DNA of 5,268 bases from Bacteroidaceae bacterium (GTDB lineage: Bacteria > Bacteroidota > Bacteroidia > Bacteroidales > Bacteroidaceae). Shown piece after piece: positions 1-5,268 of this stretch (its first letter is position 1; every line of letters starts with the position of its first letter). The notes beneath the pieces were generated by a model, which worked only from the letters and a program-made list of their open reading frames with translations, had not been told where the DNA came from and ran no database searches. The position numbers and the translations under genes are program-made. The stretch spans positions 1 to 5,268 of the forward strand of contig JAFZUB010000059.1 of the NCBI GenBank assembly GCA_017618515.1, given 5' to 3'.

Positions 1-69
1 GGGATTGAAGGAGAACACACTCTGGATGTACTCCCACAGAGAAGTTAATATGTCAGCAATGGATTCCAA
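1..69 (-). CDS. Putative MBOAT-family O-acyltransferase, N-terminal fragment (runs off left edge)
   Basis: This frame is open from a TTG codon at 69-67 to the window edge, giving 23 residues. It begins MESIADILTSLWEYI and ends SVFSFNP. The frame is closed just upstream by the TAA of the preceding SGNH gene (75-73), so a start must lie here, and the minus strand has no ATG between 72 and 1. TTG is the best candidate, with ATT at 60-58 a weaker one. The other two minus frames contain stops. A short amphipathic helix ending in F-S-[FY]-N-P just before the first membrane helix is, from memory, typical of DltB/AlgI-like MBOAT proteins of Bacteroidota, which often sit beside paired SGNH genes. Such proteins are multi-pass inner-membrane enzymes that pass acyl groups to the periplasm for attachment to glycans. 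The assignment rests on a short N-terminus plus context; the diagnostic membrane-embedded His lies outside the window. The start is three bases after the upstream stop, so it is surely in the same operon if real. Confidence 0.5.
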   Translation of the reverse strand, partial: MESIADILTSLWEYIQSVFSFNP

Positions 70-72
70 TGT

Positions 73-1344
73 TTAATTCCCAGTGTTTATAGATTTCTCG
101 TAATCCCTAATGATTGCGTTATACAGCAGGTCAGCTATGAGCAGGTAGCCGGCTTTGGTGAAGTGTACACGGTCGCGCTGCATTAGGCCCTGACTCACCC
201 AGTGTCCGGCAGAGCGCGGGCCTCCCATAATCCGGAAGACATTGAATACGCAGCCGTCATACTCGGCGGCGAGCTCCTTGAAGGCTTGCTCCACACGCGG
301 TGTGTTGGCATTGTAGCGACGTGTGCTCACGGTTTGGTAGCAGTCGTTGTTGGTGATGAATAGCAAGGCAACATTTGGATTGACCTTCTGTATGCGGGCA
401 ATGAGGTCGCGGTAGTTCTGCTTGAATGTCTCGGGATTGAATTTGTCGTAGCTGCAGGCGGCGTCGTTAATGCCTATGCCAAAGACTACGAGGTCGGGTG
501 GCAGCAGGGCCAGCTCCTCGCCGAAGGCTGCGCAGCGTAGCCACGACGGCACGGCGGCACCGTTTACTCCCGACTCGCTGTAGGTGATGCCGCTGCGCCC
601 ACTGAAGGGTAGCATGCCGCGCACTGTGAAGCTCTCTCCGTTGCCGAGTCCCACGAAGGCGAGAGTGCAGCTGCTCTGATAGCGCGGCAAGGGGAAGAGG
701 TATCCGGTGGTGCCGTCGGCAGGGTAGGGATATATGGTGTCGCCATCCACTACTAGCACGGGATAGACCGTGGGGCTGCTGGCATAGCCGAGAAGGTGGA
801 GCTGCGAGAACTGCCACGCGTCGCTACCGATGGAGAGGGTGAGGGTGGCGGTGGAGTCGCGTGTGATGGCTGCGGCTCCGGCTAGTCCGAGCACTGCATC
901 GGGGCTCTGCGATATGCAACGGCTGGTGAACCACTTCCCTGTGTAGCTGAAGCTATAGTTGGAGGGGGCATTTGTGCGCAGCACTTTGAAGGGGAAGACG
1001 AGGCCGCGGTCTGCAGGCTGCGAATGCCAGCGGCTGGCACTGTCGCTGATGGCTACGAGGTTGCTGCGCATACGGCCTGAGAAATGACCGGCTTGCACAT
1101 GGCTTCCGCCGATATGGAGCACATTGATGCGCTGCTGTCCCTTGCTGAGCAGGGCGGTGAGCTTGGTGTAGAGACGGTCGAACACCTTGTGACTGCCGGG
1201 GAAATAAAGGTAGGCAGAGTCTTGCACCACGCATGGCAGCGAGTCAATAGGCTGCACGTTGAAGCGATGACTCTGTGCTCTAACAATCGCCACCGATAAT
1301 ATACTGATGAACAGTAGTATATTTATTTTTGTTTTAGCTTTCAT
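73..1344 (-). CDS. Exported SGNH/GDSL-family hydrolase or O-acyltransferase (SGNH-2)
   Basis: The protein has 423 residues from the ATG at 1344-1342. I chose this start because it opens directly into a signal peptide (K-rich n-region, hydrophobic core about 8-21, likely cleavage after V-R-A23 before Gln24). A longer upstream reading adds 24 Ser/Arg-rich residues lying inside the SGNH-1 gene. The SGNH blocks are in order: block I HIGGSH (77-82, nucleophile Ser81), block II ESGVNGA (257-263), block III GIGIND (289-294, Asn293 for the oxyanion hole), block V DRVHF (391-395, Asp391 and His394). Block I normally reads GDS; here the Asp is Gly, although the Ser/Asp/His triad is intact. Residues about 115-250 between blocks I and II look beta-rich and form an inserted domain, as in the peptidoglycan O-acetylesterase Ape1. 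The protein should be periplasmic and act on acyl (probably acetyl) esters of a glycan; whether it adds or removes them cannot be read from the sequence. Its start overlaps the end of SGNH-1 by 11 bases, implying coupled translation. Confidence 0.88.
   Translation of the reverse strand: MKAKTKINILLFISILSVAIVRAQSHRFNVQPIDSLPCVVQDSAYLYFPGSHKVFDRLYTKLTALLSKGQQRINVLHIGGSHVQAGHFSGRMRSNLVAISDSASRWHSQPADRGLVFPFKVLRTNAPSNYSFSYTGKWFTSRCISQSPDAVLGLAGAAAITRDSTATLTLSIGSDAWQFSQLHLLGYASSPTVYPVLVVDGDTIYPYPADGTTGYLFPLPRYQSSCTLAFVGLGNGESFTVRGMLPFSGRSGITYSESGVNGAAVPSWLRCAAFGEELALLPPDLVVFGIGINDAACSYDKFNPETFKQNYRDLIARIQKVNPNVALLFITNNDCYQTVSTRRYNANTPRVEQAFKELAAEYDGCVFNVFRIMGGPRSAGHWVSQGLMQRDRVHFTKAGYLLIADLLYNAIIRDYEKSINTGN
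1334..1344 (-). other. 11-base overlap of SGNH-1 stop and SGNH-2 start
   Basis: The coding strand reads ATGAAAGCTAA: the SGNH-2 ATG lies inside the last codons of SGNH-1, whose TAA closes the overlap. No separate ribosome site is apparent, so SGNH-2 translation probably depends on ribosomes finishing SGNH-1, which would keep the two products in a fixed ratio. Confidence 0.8.
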
Positions 1345-2716
1345 TTTTGCGGAAACGATAGAACTTATAGTATAGCAAGAAGGTGTCGTAGAGTATCTGC
1401 GATATCTGCTCCGCACCGCGGGGAGTGAAGTGAATATAGTCGGTGCCGGCCAGGGCTGGACGCGCCTTCACCCACTGCACCATCGAGCCGTTGCCGCCCA
1501 TCGCTCCCTGCATGTCCCAGTAGGCTGCGCCTTGTTCGTTGACCGCCGTGCGCAGTGAGTCAATCACTTCGTCAAGATGGGGGTAGGTCTGCATGCGACC
1601 GCCGATACTGGTGGCCATGTCGGAGGGACCGATAAAGAGTATCCGTGCTTTCGGAGCCACTTTGCGGAACAGGGCTATCTGCTTGCGCACTTGGTCGGCG
1701 TAGGTGCTGATAGACTGGGGCCCTTTGAGGTATGGCACTGAGTTGCCGCCGTATTGCAGGATGATGAGTCCCACGTTTTGTTGCTTGAAGAATGGGGCAA
1801 ACGACTTGCGGTCGATGGAGGTGAACATAATGCCGGAGCATCCTCGCATAGGTATGTTGTCCATCGCCACGCCACTCTTGCCGTCGAGCATGATGCCGTA
1901 GATATCCATATTGCCGCTCACGGTTAGTGTGGCGCGGTTGGTGGGGCGCTTGAGTGTGGTGGTGAAGATGCGCAGCGCACTGTCGGCCTCTATCTTGCTG
2001 GTGAGCTGGTAGGTGCTGTCGGCAGCCCTAACGCGTAGCGAGCCGCTGCCCTTGATGGCAACGGACACTTTCTGAAACTCCTGGCAGTGGGGGAATTTCT
2101 CACCGCCGTGAGCGGTGAAGCTGAACGATGCGCCGCCATCCACCCTCGACATCGATGCCATAGGACCGTAGCGCCAGTGGCCGGCACGAAACTCAGGTGA
2201 GCCGTAGGCGCAGTAGTGACGGAGGGCGGGACTGACGCTCTGTCCCAGTGTATATGTGGCAATGGGTTGCACGGCTGGCACCATGCCTACGCCGCCACCG
2301 CCAAACTTGCTTTGGAAGTGTTCGCGCAGATCGGCTGTCATGCGGTCGCACTCCAGCTGCGAGTCGCCGTAGTGGAGGATGCGCACCGGCTTCTTGTTGG
2401 CATTGTCGAGGGCCTCGAAGAAAGCGTCGAGGTATGTAGTGTCGTTATTGGGGAGGTATATGCGGGCAGGATTTTCGCTGCAGAACTCGTCAAACTCTTT
2501 CTGCTTGGCGTCGCGCAGTGCATTGATGCGTGCTTGCAGTGCCTCGTCAACGTCTGCGGTGCTCTCAGTGGCGGCGGGAGTAAGTGCCTCTTTCAGCGAC
2601 GGCCACTCCAGCGTGGTGTTGCCAATCTTAATGCCGTCCTTGGGCAGTCCCACGCAAATCAGCGCAAGTCCGCAGAGGACACAGAAGATAAAGAGCACTG
2701 TTTTCCAGACGTTCAT
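1334..2716 (-). CDS. Membrane-anchored SGNH/GDSL-family protein (SGNH-1)
   Basis: The protein has 460 residues from the ATG at 2716-2714. Residues about 5-23 form one hydrophobic helix after a short basic start, with no convincing signal-peptidase site and no lipobox (the Cys residues lack a small residue at -1), so I read it as a signal anchor with the rest in the periplasm. A charged, probably helical linker (about 53-80) follows. The SGNH signatures are block I HYGDSQ (115-120, Ser119), a block II-like RGCSG (291-295), block III YGGNS (322-326, Asn325) and block V DYIHF (426-430, Asp426 and His429). The catalytic set is therefore complete. Residues about 140-285 form a large beta-rich insertion. 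The stretch before block I (IYLPNNDTTYLDAFFEAL) parallels the equivalent stretch of SGNH-2, so the two are tandem paralogues. The anchor-plus-SGNH layout recalls AlgJ/AlgX and PatB, partners of MBOAT acyltransferases in polysaccharide or peptidoglycan O-acetylation. The glycan substrate is unknown. Confidence 0.88.
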   Translation of the reverse strand: MNVWKTVLFIFCVLCGLALICVGLPKDGIKIGNTTLEWPSLKEALTPAATESTADVDEALQARINALRDAKQKEFDEFCSENPARIYLPNNDTTYLDAFFEALDNANKKPVRILHYGDSQLECDRMTADLREHFQSKFGGGGVGMVPAVQPIATYTLGQSVSPALRHYCAYGSPEFRAGHWRYGPMASMSRVDGGASFSFTAHGGEKFPHCQEFQKVSVAIKGSGSLRVRAADSTYQLTSKIEADSALRIFTTTLKRPTNRATLTVSGNMDIYGIMLDGKSGVAMDNIPMRGCSGIMFTSIDRKSFAPFFKQQNVGLIILQYGGNSVPYLKGPQSISTYADQVRKQIALFRKVAPKARILFIGPSDMATSIGGRMQTYPHLDEVIDSLRTAVNEQGAAYWDMQGAMGGNGSMVQWVKARPALAGTDYIHFTPRGAEQISQILYDTFLLYYKFYRFRKNES

Positions 2717-2753
2717 GATTAGTGTTTGCTTGACAATTCTCGCATGCGCCGCA
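2717..2753 (-). other. 37-base gap between phosphatase and SGNH-1 genes
   Basis: This is the longest gap in the window. I see no TAnnTTTG promoter element, no T-tract terminator and no clear Shine-Dalgarno site before the SGNH-1 ATG. It holds an 8-base palindrome, cgcatgcg (2741-2748). It also holds most of a 12-codon reading frame (MMRRMRELSSKH) that starts on the phosphatase stop as ATGA (2757) and ends at 2719, two bases before the SGNH-1 start. The mini-frame could carry ribosomes across the gap but may well be chance. Confidence 0.4.
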
Positions 2754-3320
2754 TCATCTCTCGCTCACGATATAGTCGGTGGGACCTTGGTGTGAGAGTA
2801 TGTCGCTGTCTATGGTGAAGGTGCGCAGCTCCACATTCTCCCATCTGGGTGTGTCGTGCACCGTCTGTTGTTCTATCAAGGCCTGTATGCAGCGGTTGAA
2901 GTAGCCGTGTCCCACGCACAGCAACCGTTTGCCGTCGTAGTGGTCGAGGATATGTCTCACAAAACGCTGCGCTCTCGCAGCAAGCTGCTCTGCATTCTCT
3001 ATGCTGGGCGGAAACTGCGAGGGCGGGGTAGTGATGGTGCTTATCCTGCGGCCAGTATATTCCCCCCAGTCGCGTTCGCGCAACAAGGGGGTGGCAACCA
3101 GAGGCAACTTCAGCTTCTTGTTGATTATCTCGGCACACACACGGGTACGCTCAAGGTCACTGCAGAGGATAATGTCGTAATCCTCTGCATTCAGCTGTGT
3201 CTTCAGCATTTTGGCTTGGGCTATACCCGCGGCGGTGAGATGGCCTGCCGTCTGTCCTTGCAGTATGCCTTCTACGTTCTCCACGGTCTGGCCGTGGCGT
3301 GTAAGGGTGAGTGTCAGCAT
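2754..3320 (-). CDS. Histidine phosphatase family protein (phosphoglycerate mutase-like, branch 1)
   Basis: The protein has 188 residues from the ATG at 3320-3318. A TTG six codons upstream (3338) would overlap the previous gene by 17 bases, but the ATG places the phosphatase core LTRHGQT at the very N-terminus, as usual in the family. Visible catalytic residues are Arg8 and His9 (the RHG phospho-acceptor), Arg58 in SDLERTR, Glu82 in RERDWGEYTG (likely proton donor) and His138 in VGHG. These match small cytoplasmic phosphatases of the GpmB/CobC/PhoE type, which remove phosphate through a phosphohistidine intermediate. The length fits a minimal one-domain member and there is no signal peptide. 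The family is promiscuous, so the substrate cannot be named; no cobalamin or glycolysis genes are nearby to favour CobC or a mutase. The stop of the DUF308 gene and this start read TGACATG, a one-base gap that strongly suggests translational coupling. A 37-base gap follows before SGNH-1. Confidence 0.9.
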   Translation of the reverse strand: MLTLTLTRHGQTVENVEGILQGQTAGHLTAAGIAQAKMLKTQLNAEDYDIILCSDLERTRVCAEIINKKLKLPLVATPLLRERDWGEYTGRRISTITTPPSQFPPSIENAEQLAARAQRFVRHILDHYDGKRLLCVGHGYFNRCIQALIEQQTVHDTPRWENVELRTFTIDSDILSHQGPTDYIVSER

Positions 3321-3321
3321 G

Positions 3322-4113
3322 TCAGGTCTCGCTGTCAACTTCAGCCTCTATCGTAGGATTGGTAGTACGGGGCTGTGCACTGGTGGCGTACGAAGCGTCG
3401 TTGGTGGTTGTGTACTCGGGCACTTGAAACGAAGGGGCAGGAGTCGGTTCAGGCTCCGCAGGCTTCGGCGCTTCAGCTGCAGGCTGAGGCGCCGGAGTTT
3501 TGTCACTCTTGCGGAATTGGATGGCGTAGATTATCTCCGACAGACCGAATACCACACTTGCCACTCCAAAGATTATCGATGGCAGATAGTACGGATTGGT
3601 CGCCGTTTTGGCAGTGGTCACGGTGCCGCCGTTGTAGTTGAGCACGATTATCACGATACCCGCAATGCTAACCAGCGCCGACACAATGTAGGGCACAGCA
3701 CTGAGCTGATACTGCTTGCGCAGCTGCAGGAAACGGTAAATCTGCGTCAGTCCGGCAAGCACCAGGAATGCGCCGAGGATATAGAGCAACGCGTTCTGGA
3801 AACTGCTGGGGATAATCAGCAGCACAGCACCAAAGAGTATGCTGCCGAGGCCGATGAACGGGAAGATATTCTTGTTTTTCTTCTCATTCTTATCGTCTTT
3901 GTTGTCCTTCGTCTCTTTACCCTCAGCCAGAGCCTTTGCCTGACGGTGGCGCTGTATGGCATAGGTTGTTACGCCCACAACACCCGGCACCAGAAACAGT
4001 GCTCCGATAGCCATCACCAGCCATTTGGCTGCATTGGCAGGAAAGGCGATGAGCAGTGCGCCAATCAATATGGTGCTCAGCGCAAGAATGATAATAGCAC
4101 GATTTGATTTCAT
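3322..4113 (-). CDS. DUF308/HdeD-like six-helix membrane protein
   Basis: The protein has 263 residues. Hydrophobic helices lie at about 7-25, 29-51, 85-102, 106-127, 138-159 and 177-199, that is, three helical hairpins, each rich in Gly, Ala, Ile and Val, as in the DUF308/HdeD family of small inner-membrane proteins. HdeD is linked to acid resistance in enteric bacteria; most relatives have no defined function. Two features go beyond the basic fold. One is a strongly charged loop between hairpins 1 and 2 (about 60-82, Lys/Asp/Asn/Glu-rich). The other is a 60-residue hydrophilic tail (204-263) that starts with Pro/Ala/Glu repeats and ends Thr/Asn/Ser-rich, probably disordered. By the positive-inside rule, both the Lys-rich loop and the tail should be cytoplasmic. 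The gene starts 24 bases after glnN and runs into the phosphatase gene after one base. The family call is by eye from the hairpin pattern. Confidence 0.78.
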   Translation of the reverse strand: MKSNRAIIILALSTILIGALLIAFPANAAKWLVMAIGALFLVPGVVGVTTYAIQRHRQAKALAEGKETKDNKDDKNEKKNKNIFPFIGLGSILFGAVLLIIPSSFQNALLYILGAFLVLAGLTQIYRFLQLRKQYQLSAVPYIVSALVSIAGIVIIVLNYNGGTVTTAKTATNPYYLPSIIFGVASVVFGLSEIIYAIQFRKSDKTPAPQPAAEAPKPAEPEPTPAPSFQVPEYTTTNDASYATSAQPRTTNPTIEAEVDSET

Positions 4114-4120
4114 CTGGTTC

Positions 4121-4144
4121 TTTCGTTATCGTTTTCGTTATCTT
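4121..4144. repeat. 12-bp tandem duplication across the glnN stop codon
   Basis: On the plus strand, 4121-4132 reads tttcgttatcgt and 4133-4144 reads tttcgttatctt, which is 11 of 12 identical in direct tandem. On the coding (minus) strand the unit contains TAACGAAA, so the glnN stop TAA (4140-4138) is copied 12 bases downstream in the 24-base gap before the DUF308 start. It looks like a small slippage duplication. It also makes the region just upstream of the DUF308 ATG purine- and A-rich, which may help ribosome binding in a group that rarely uses Shine-Dalgarno sites. No function is claimed. Confidence 0.7.
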
Positions 4145-5268
4145 ATAAACAACAGCTCTCGATACTTAGGCAATACCCACAACTCGTCCTCCACAATCAG
4201 CTCGAGCTTGTCCACATGATAGCGGATGCTCTCGAGATACGGCTGCACAGTGTCGTGATACTGCACGGCTTTCTCCCTCTCCGACTCAATCTTGTTGGCA
4301 ACCTTGCGTGCCTCTACCATTGCCTTGACATTCTCGATGATAAAGCTGGTGTGGTCGGAAATCTCGCGGATAATGTTGATATTGTCGGCGTTGAGCTTGT
4401 CGGCCTCCTCCTTGGGGAATGTGGCGGCTATCTTGCTCACGTTGTCGCTCAGCATGCTCTGGTAGCGTGTGGCCACGGGGATAATCTGGTTCATCGCCAT
4501 GTCGCCAAACACGCGAGCCTCTATCTGTATCTTCTTGGTGTAGGTGTCCCACTTAATCTCGTTGCGGGCCTTGAGTTCCAGCTCGCGCATCACGTTCTGC
4601 TCCTCAAACATGCGGATGCTCTCCATGTCGAGGTAGCGGTCGAAGATGAGCGGACACGATGTCTCGCAGTCCAGTCCGCGCTTGGCAGCCTCGGCCTTCC
4701 ACTCGTCGGAGTAGCCGTTGCCCTCAAAGTGGATGGGCTTGCACAGCTTGATATCCTCGCGCAGCACCCTGACGATAGCCGTGGTCTTGTCCTCGCCATT
4801 GGCGATATGCTCGTCCACACGCTTCTTGAAGCTTGTCAGTGCCTCTGCCACTGCTGTGTTGAGCACCGTCATTGCCTCGGCGCAGTTGGCCTGCGCTCCC
4901 ACGGCGCGAAACTCAAACCTGTTGCCGGTGAAGGCGAAGGGCGATGTGCGGTTGCGGTCGGTGTTGTCAATCTTGAGGTCAGGTATCTGCGGTATGTCGA
5001 GGGTGAGCTCGCTCGTACCCTTTATGCTGATAAGCTCCTCGTTGGTGGAGTTCTCTATCTTGTCGAGCACCTCCGATATCTGCTTGCCCAGAAATGCCGA
5101 GATGATGGCGGGTGGTGCCTCGTTGGCACCCAGACGGTGCTGGTTGGTGGCGCTCATGATAGACGCCTTCAGCAGACCGTTGTGCCTGTACACACCCACC
5201 AGTGTCTCCACCGCGAAAGTCAGGAAGCGCAGGTTGTCCTCCTTCGTCTTGCCCGGCGAGTGGAGCAC
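4138..5268 (-). CDS. glnN: Glutamine synthetase type III, C-terminal part (truncated by right edge)
   Basis: The frame is open across the right edge and ends with TAA at 4140-4138. The GTG at 5268-5266 is an internal Val codon, not a start. The 376 residues seen are about half of a usual GSIII (about 730 residues), so the N-terminal part lies outside. GSIII makes glutamine from glutamate, ammonia and ATP in the cytoplasm and is the characteristic glutamine synthetase of Bacteroides relatives. Recognisable pieces are HSPGKTKEDN near the edge, ASIMSATNQHRLGANEAPP (35-53), the nucleotide and substrate-binding stretch NRTSPFAFTGNRFEFR (106-121) followed by AVGAQANCAEAM, and CETSCPLIFDRYLD (201-214). 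A long helical GSIII-specific C-terminal region follows and ends ELWVLPKYRELLFIR. The C-terminus looks complete and the frame is unbroken. No promoter can be seen because the upstream region is outside. The 24-base gap to the DUF308 gene carries no hairpin, so transcription may continue into it. Confidence 0.96.
   Translation of the reverse strand: MLHSPGKTKEDNLRFLTFAVETLVGVYRHNGLLKASIMSATNQHRLGANEAPPAIISAFLGKQISEVLDKIENSTNEELISIKGTSELTLDIPQIPDLKIDNTDRNRTSPFAFTGNRFEFRAVGAQANCAEAMTVLNTAVAEALTSFKKRVDEHIANGEDKTTAIVRVLREDIKLCKPIHFEGNGYSDEWKAEAAKRGLDCETSCPLIFDRYLDMESIRMFEEQNVMRELELKARNEIKWDTYTKKIQIEARVFGDMAMNQIIPVATRYQSMLSDNVSKIAATFPKEEADKLNADNINIIREISDHTSFIIENVKAMVEARKVANKIESEREKAVQYHDTVQPYLESIRYHVDKLELIVEDELWVLPKYRELLFIR

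Noticed and set aside
1345..1416. A 24-residue N-terminal extension of SGNH-2.
   Set aside because: It lies within SGNH-1 coding sequence, is Ser/Arg/Tyr-rich, and would bury the clear signal peptide that starts at the ATG at 1344.
2676..2716. A lipoprotein signal at the SGNH-1 N-terminus because of several Cys residues in the hydrophobic stretch.
   Set aside because: None of the Cys residues is preceded by a proper lipobox (small residue at -1 and Leu at -3), so a signal anchor fits better.
2216..2722. A 168-codon plus-strand open frame opposite the start of SGNH-1.
   Set aside because: It is the antisense of a well-supported SGNH gene with full catalytic motifs; its sequence shows no family features of its own.
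2741..2748. An 8-base perfect palindrome (cgcatgcg) in the phosphatase/SGNH-1 gap as a possible operator or terminator.
   Set aside because: It has no loop, no T-tract and no repeated partner site, and part of it fits the local GC-rich codon pattern; an 8-base palindrome is expected by chance.
2719..3138. A 139-codon minus-strand frame overlapping the histidine phosphatase.
   Set aside because: It is out of frame with the phosphatase, whose RHG, SDLERTR, RERDWGE and VGHG motifs are all intact; composition is His/Arg/Cys-heavy as expected of a shadow. Only its last 12 codons, in the gap, are mentioned as a possible coupling mini-frame.
3321..3338. A TTG start six codons upstream of the phosphatase ATG.
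   Set aside because: It would overlap the DUF308 gene by 17 bases and place extra residues before the conserved N-terminal beta strand; the ATG one base after the stop is the simpler choice.
3211..4107. A 298-codon open frame on the plus strand, longer than the DUF308 gene it overlaps.
   Set aside because: Its translation is rich in Arg, His, Cys and Gln without a recognisable domain or motif. The minus strand gives a coherent six-helix membrane protein in tight operon spacing, so this is an antisense shadow.

Overview
The window is a fully one-sided stretch of bacterial chromosome: every supportable gene lies on the minus strand and transcription runs from the right edge (5268) to the left edge (1). 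The gene families point to Bacteroidota, most likely the order Bacteroidales. The evidence is a type III glutamine synthetase (GlnN), a pair of SGNH proteins of the kind often found beside an MBOAT acyltransferase in this phylum, A-rich upstream regions without clear Shine-Dalgarno sites, and moderately high GC. I cannot assign a genus from this sequence.

Layout in transcription order: (1) 5268-4138, the C-terminal half of GSIII, cut by the right edge. (2) 4113-3322, a six-helix DUF308/HdeD-like inner-membrane protein with a lysine-rich loop and a Pro/Ala-rich tail. (3) 3320-2754, a small histidine phosphatase whose ATG follows the previous stop after one base. (4) 2716-1334, a membrane-anchored SGNH protein (SGNH-1). 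(5) 1344-73, an exported SGNH protein (SGNH-2) that overlaps SGNH-1 by 11 bases. (6) 69-1, the first 23 codons of a further gene that starts with TTG and runs off the left edge. Its N-terminus resembles that of DltB/AlgI-type MBOAT acyltransferases.

The gaps are 24, 1, 37, -11 and 3 bases, and I see no terminator or Bacteroidota-type promoter (TTTG...TAnnTTTG) between genes, so at least genes 2-6 look co-transcribed. Genes 4-6 read as a putative envelope-glycan O-acylation module: an MBOAT protein moves acyl groups across the inner membrane, and two periplasmic SGNH proteins transfer or remove them on an unknown glycan. The DUF308 protein and the phosphatase have no obvious link to this chemistry, and glnN is probably a neighbour with a separate metabolic role.

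Nothing here is a mobile element, RNA gene or CRISPR array. The points most worth a second look are the tandem paralogous SGNH pair with large beta-rich insertions, the altered catalytic block I (GGS in place of GDS) in SGNH-2, and the non-ATG gene start at the left edge.
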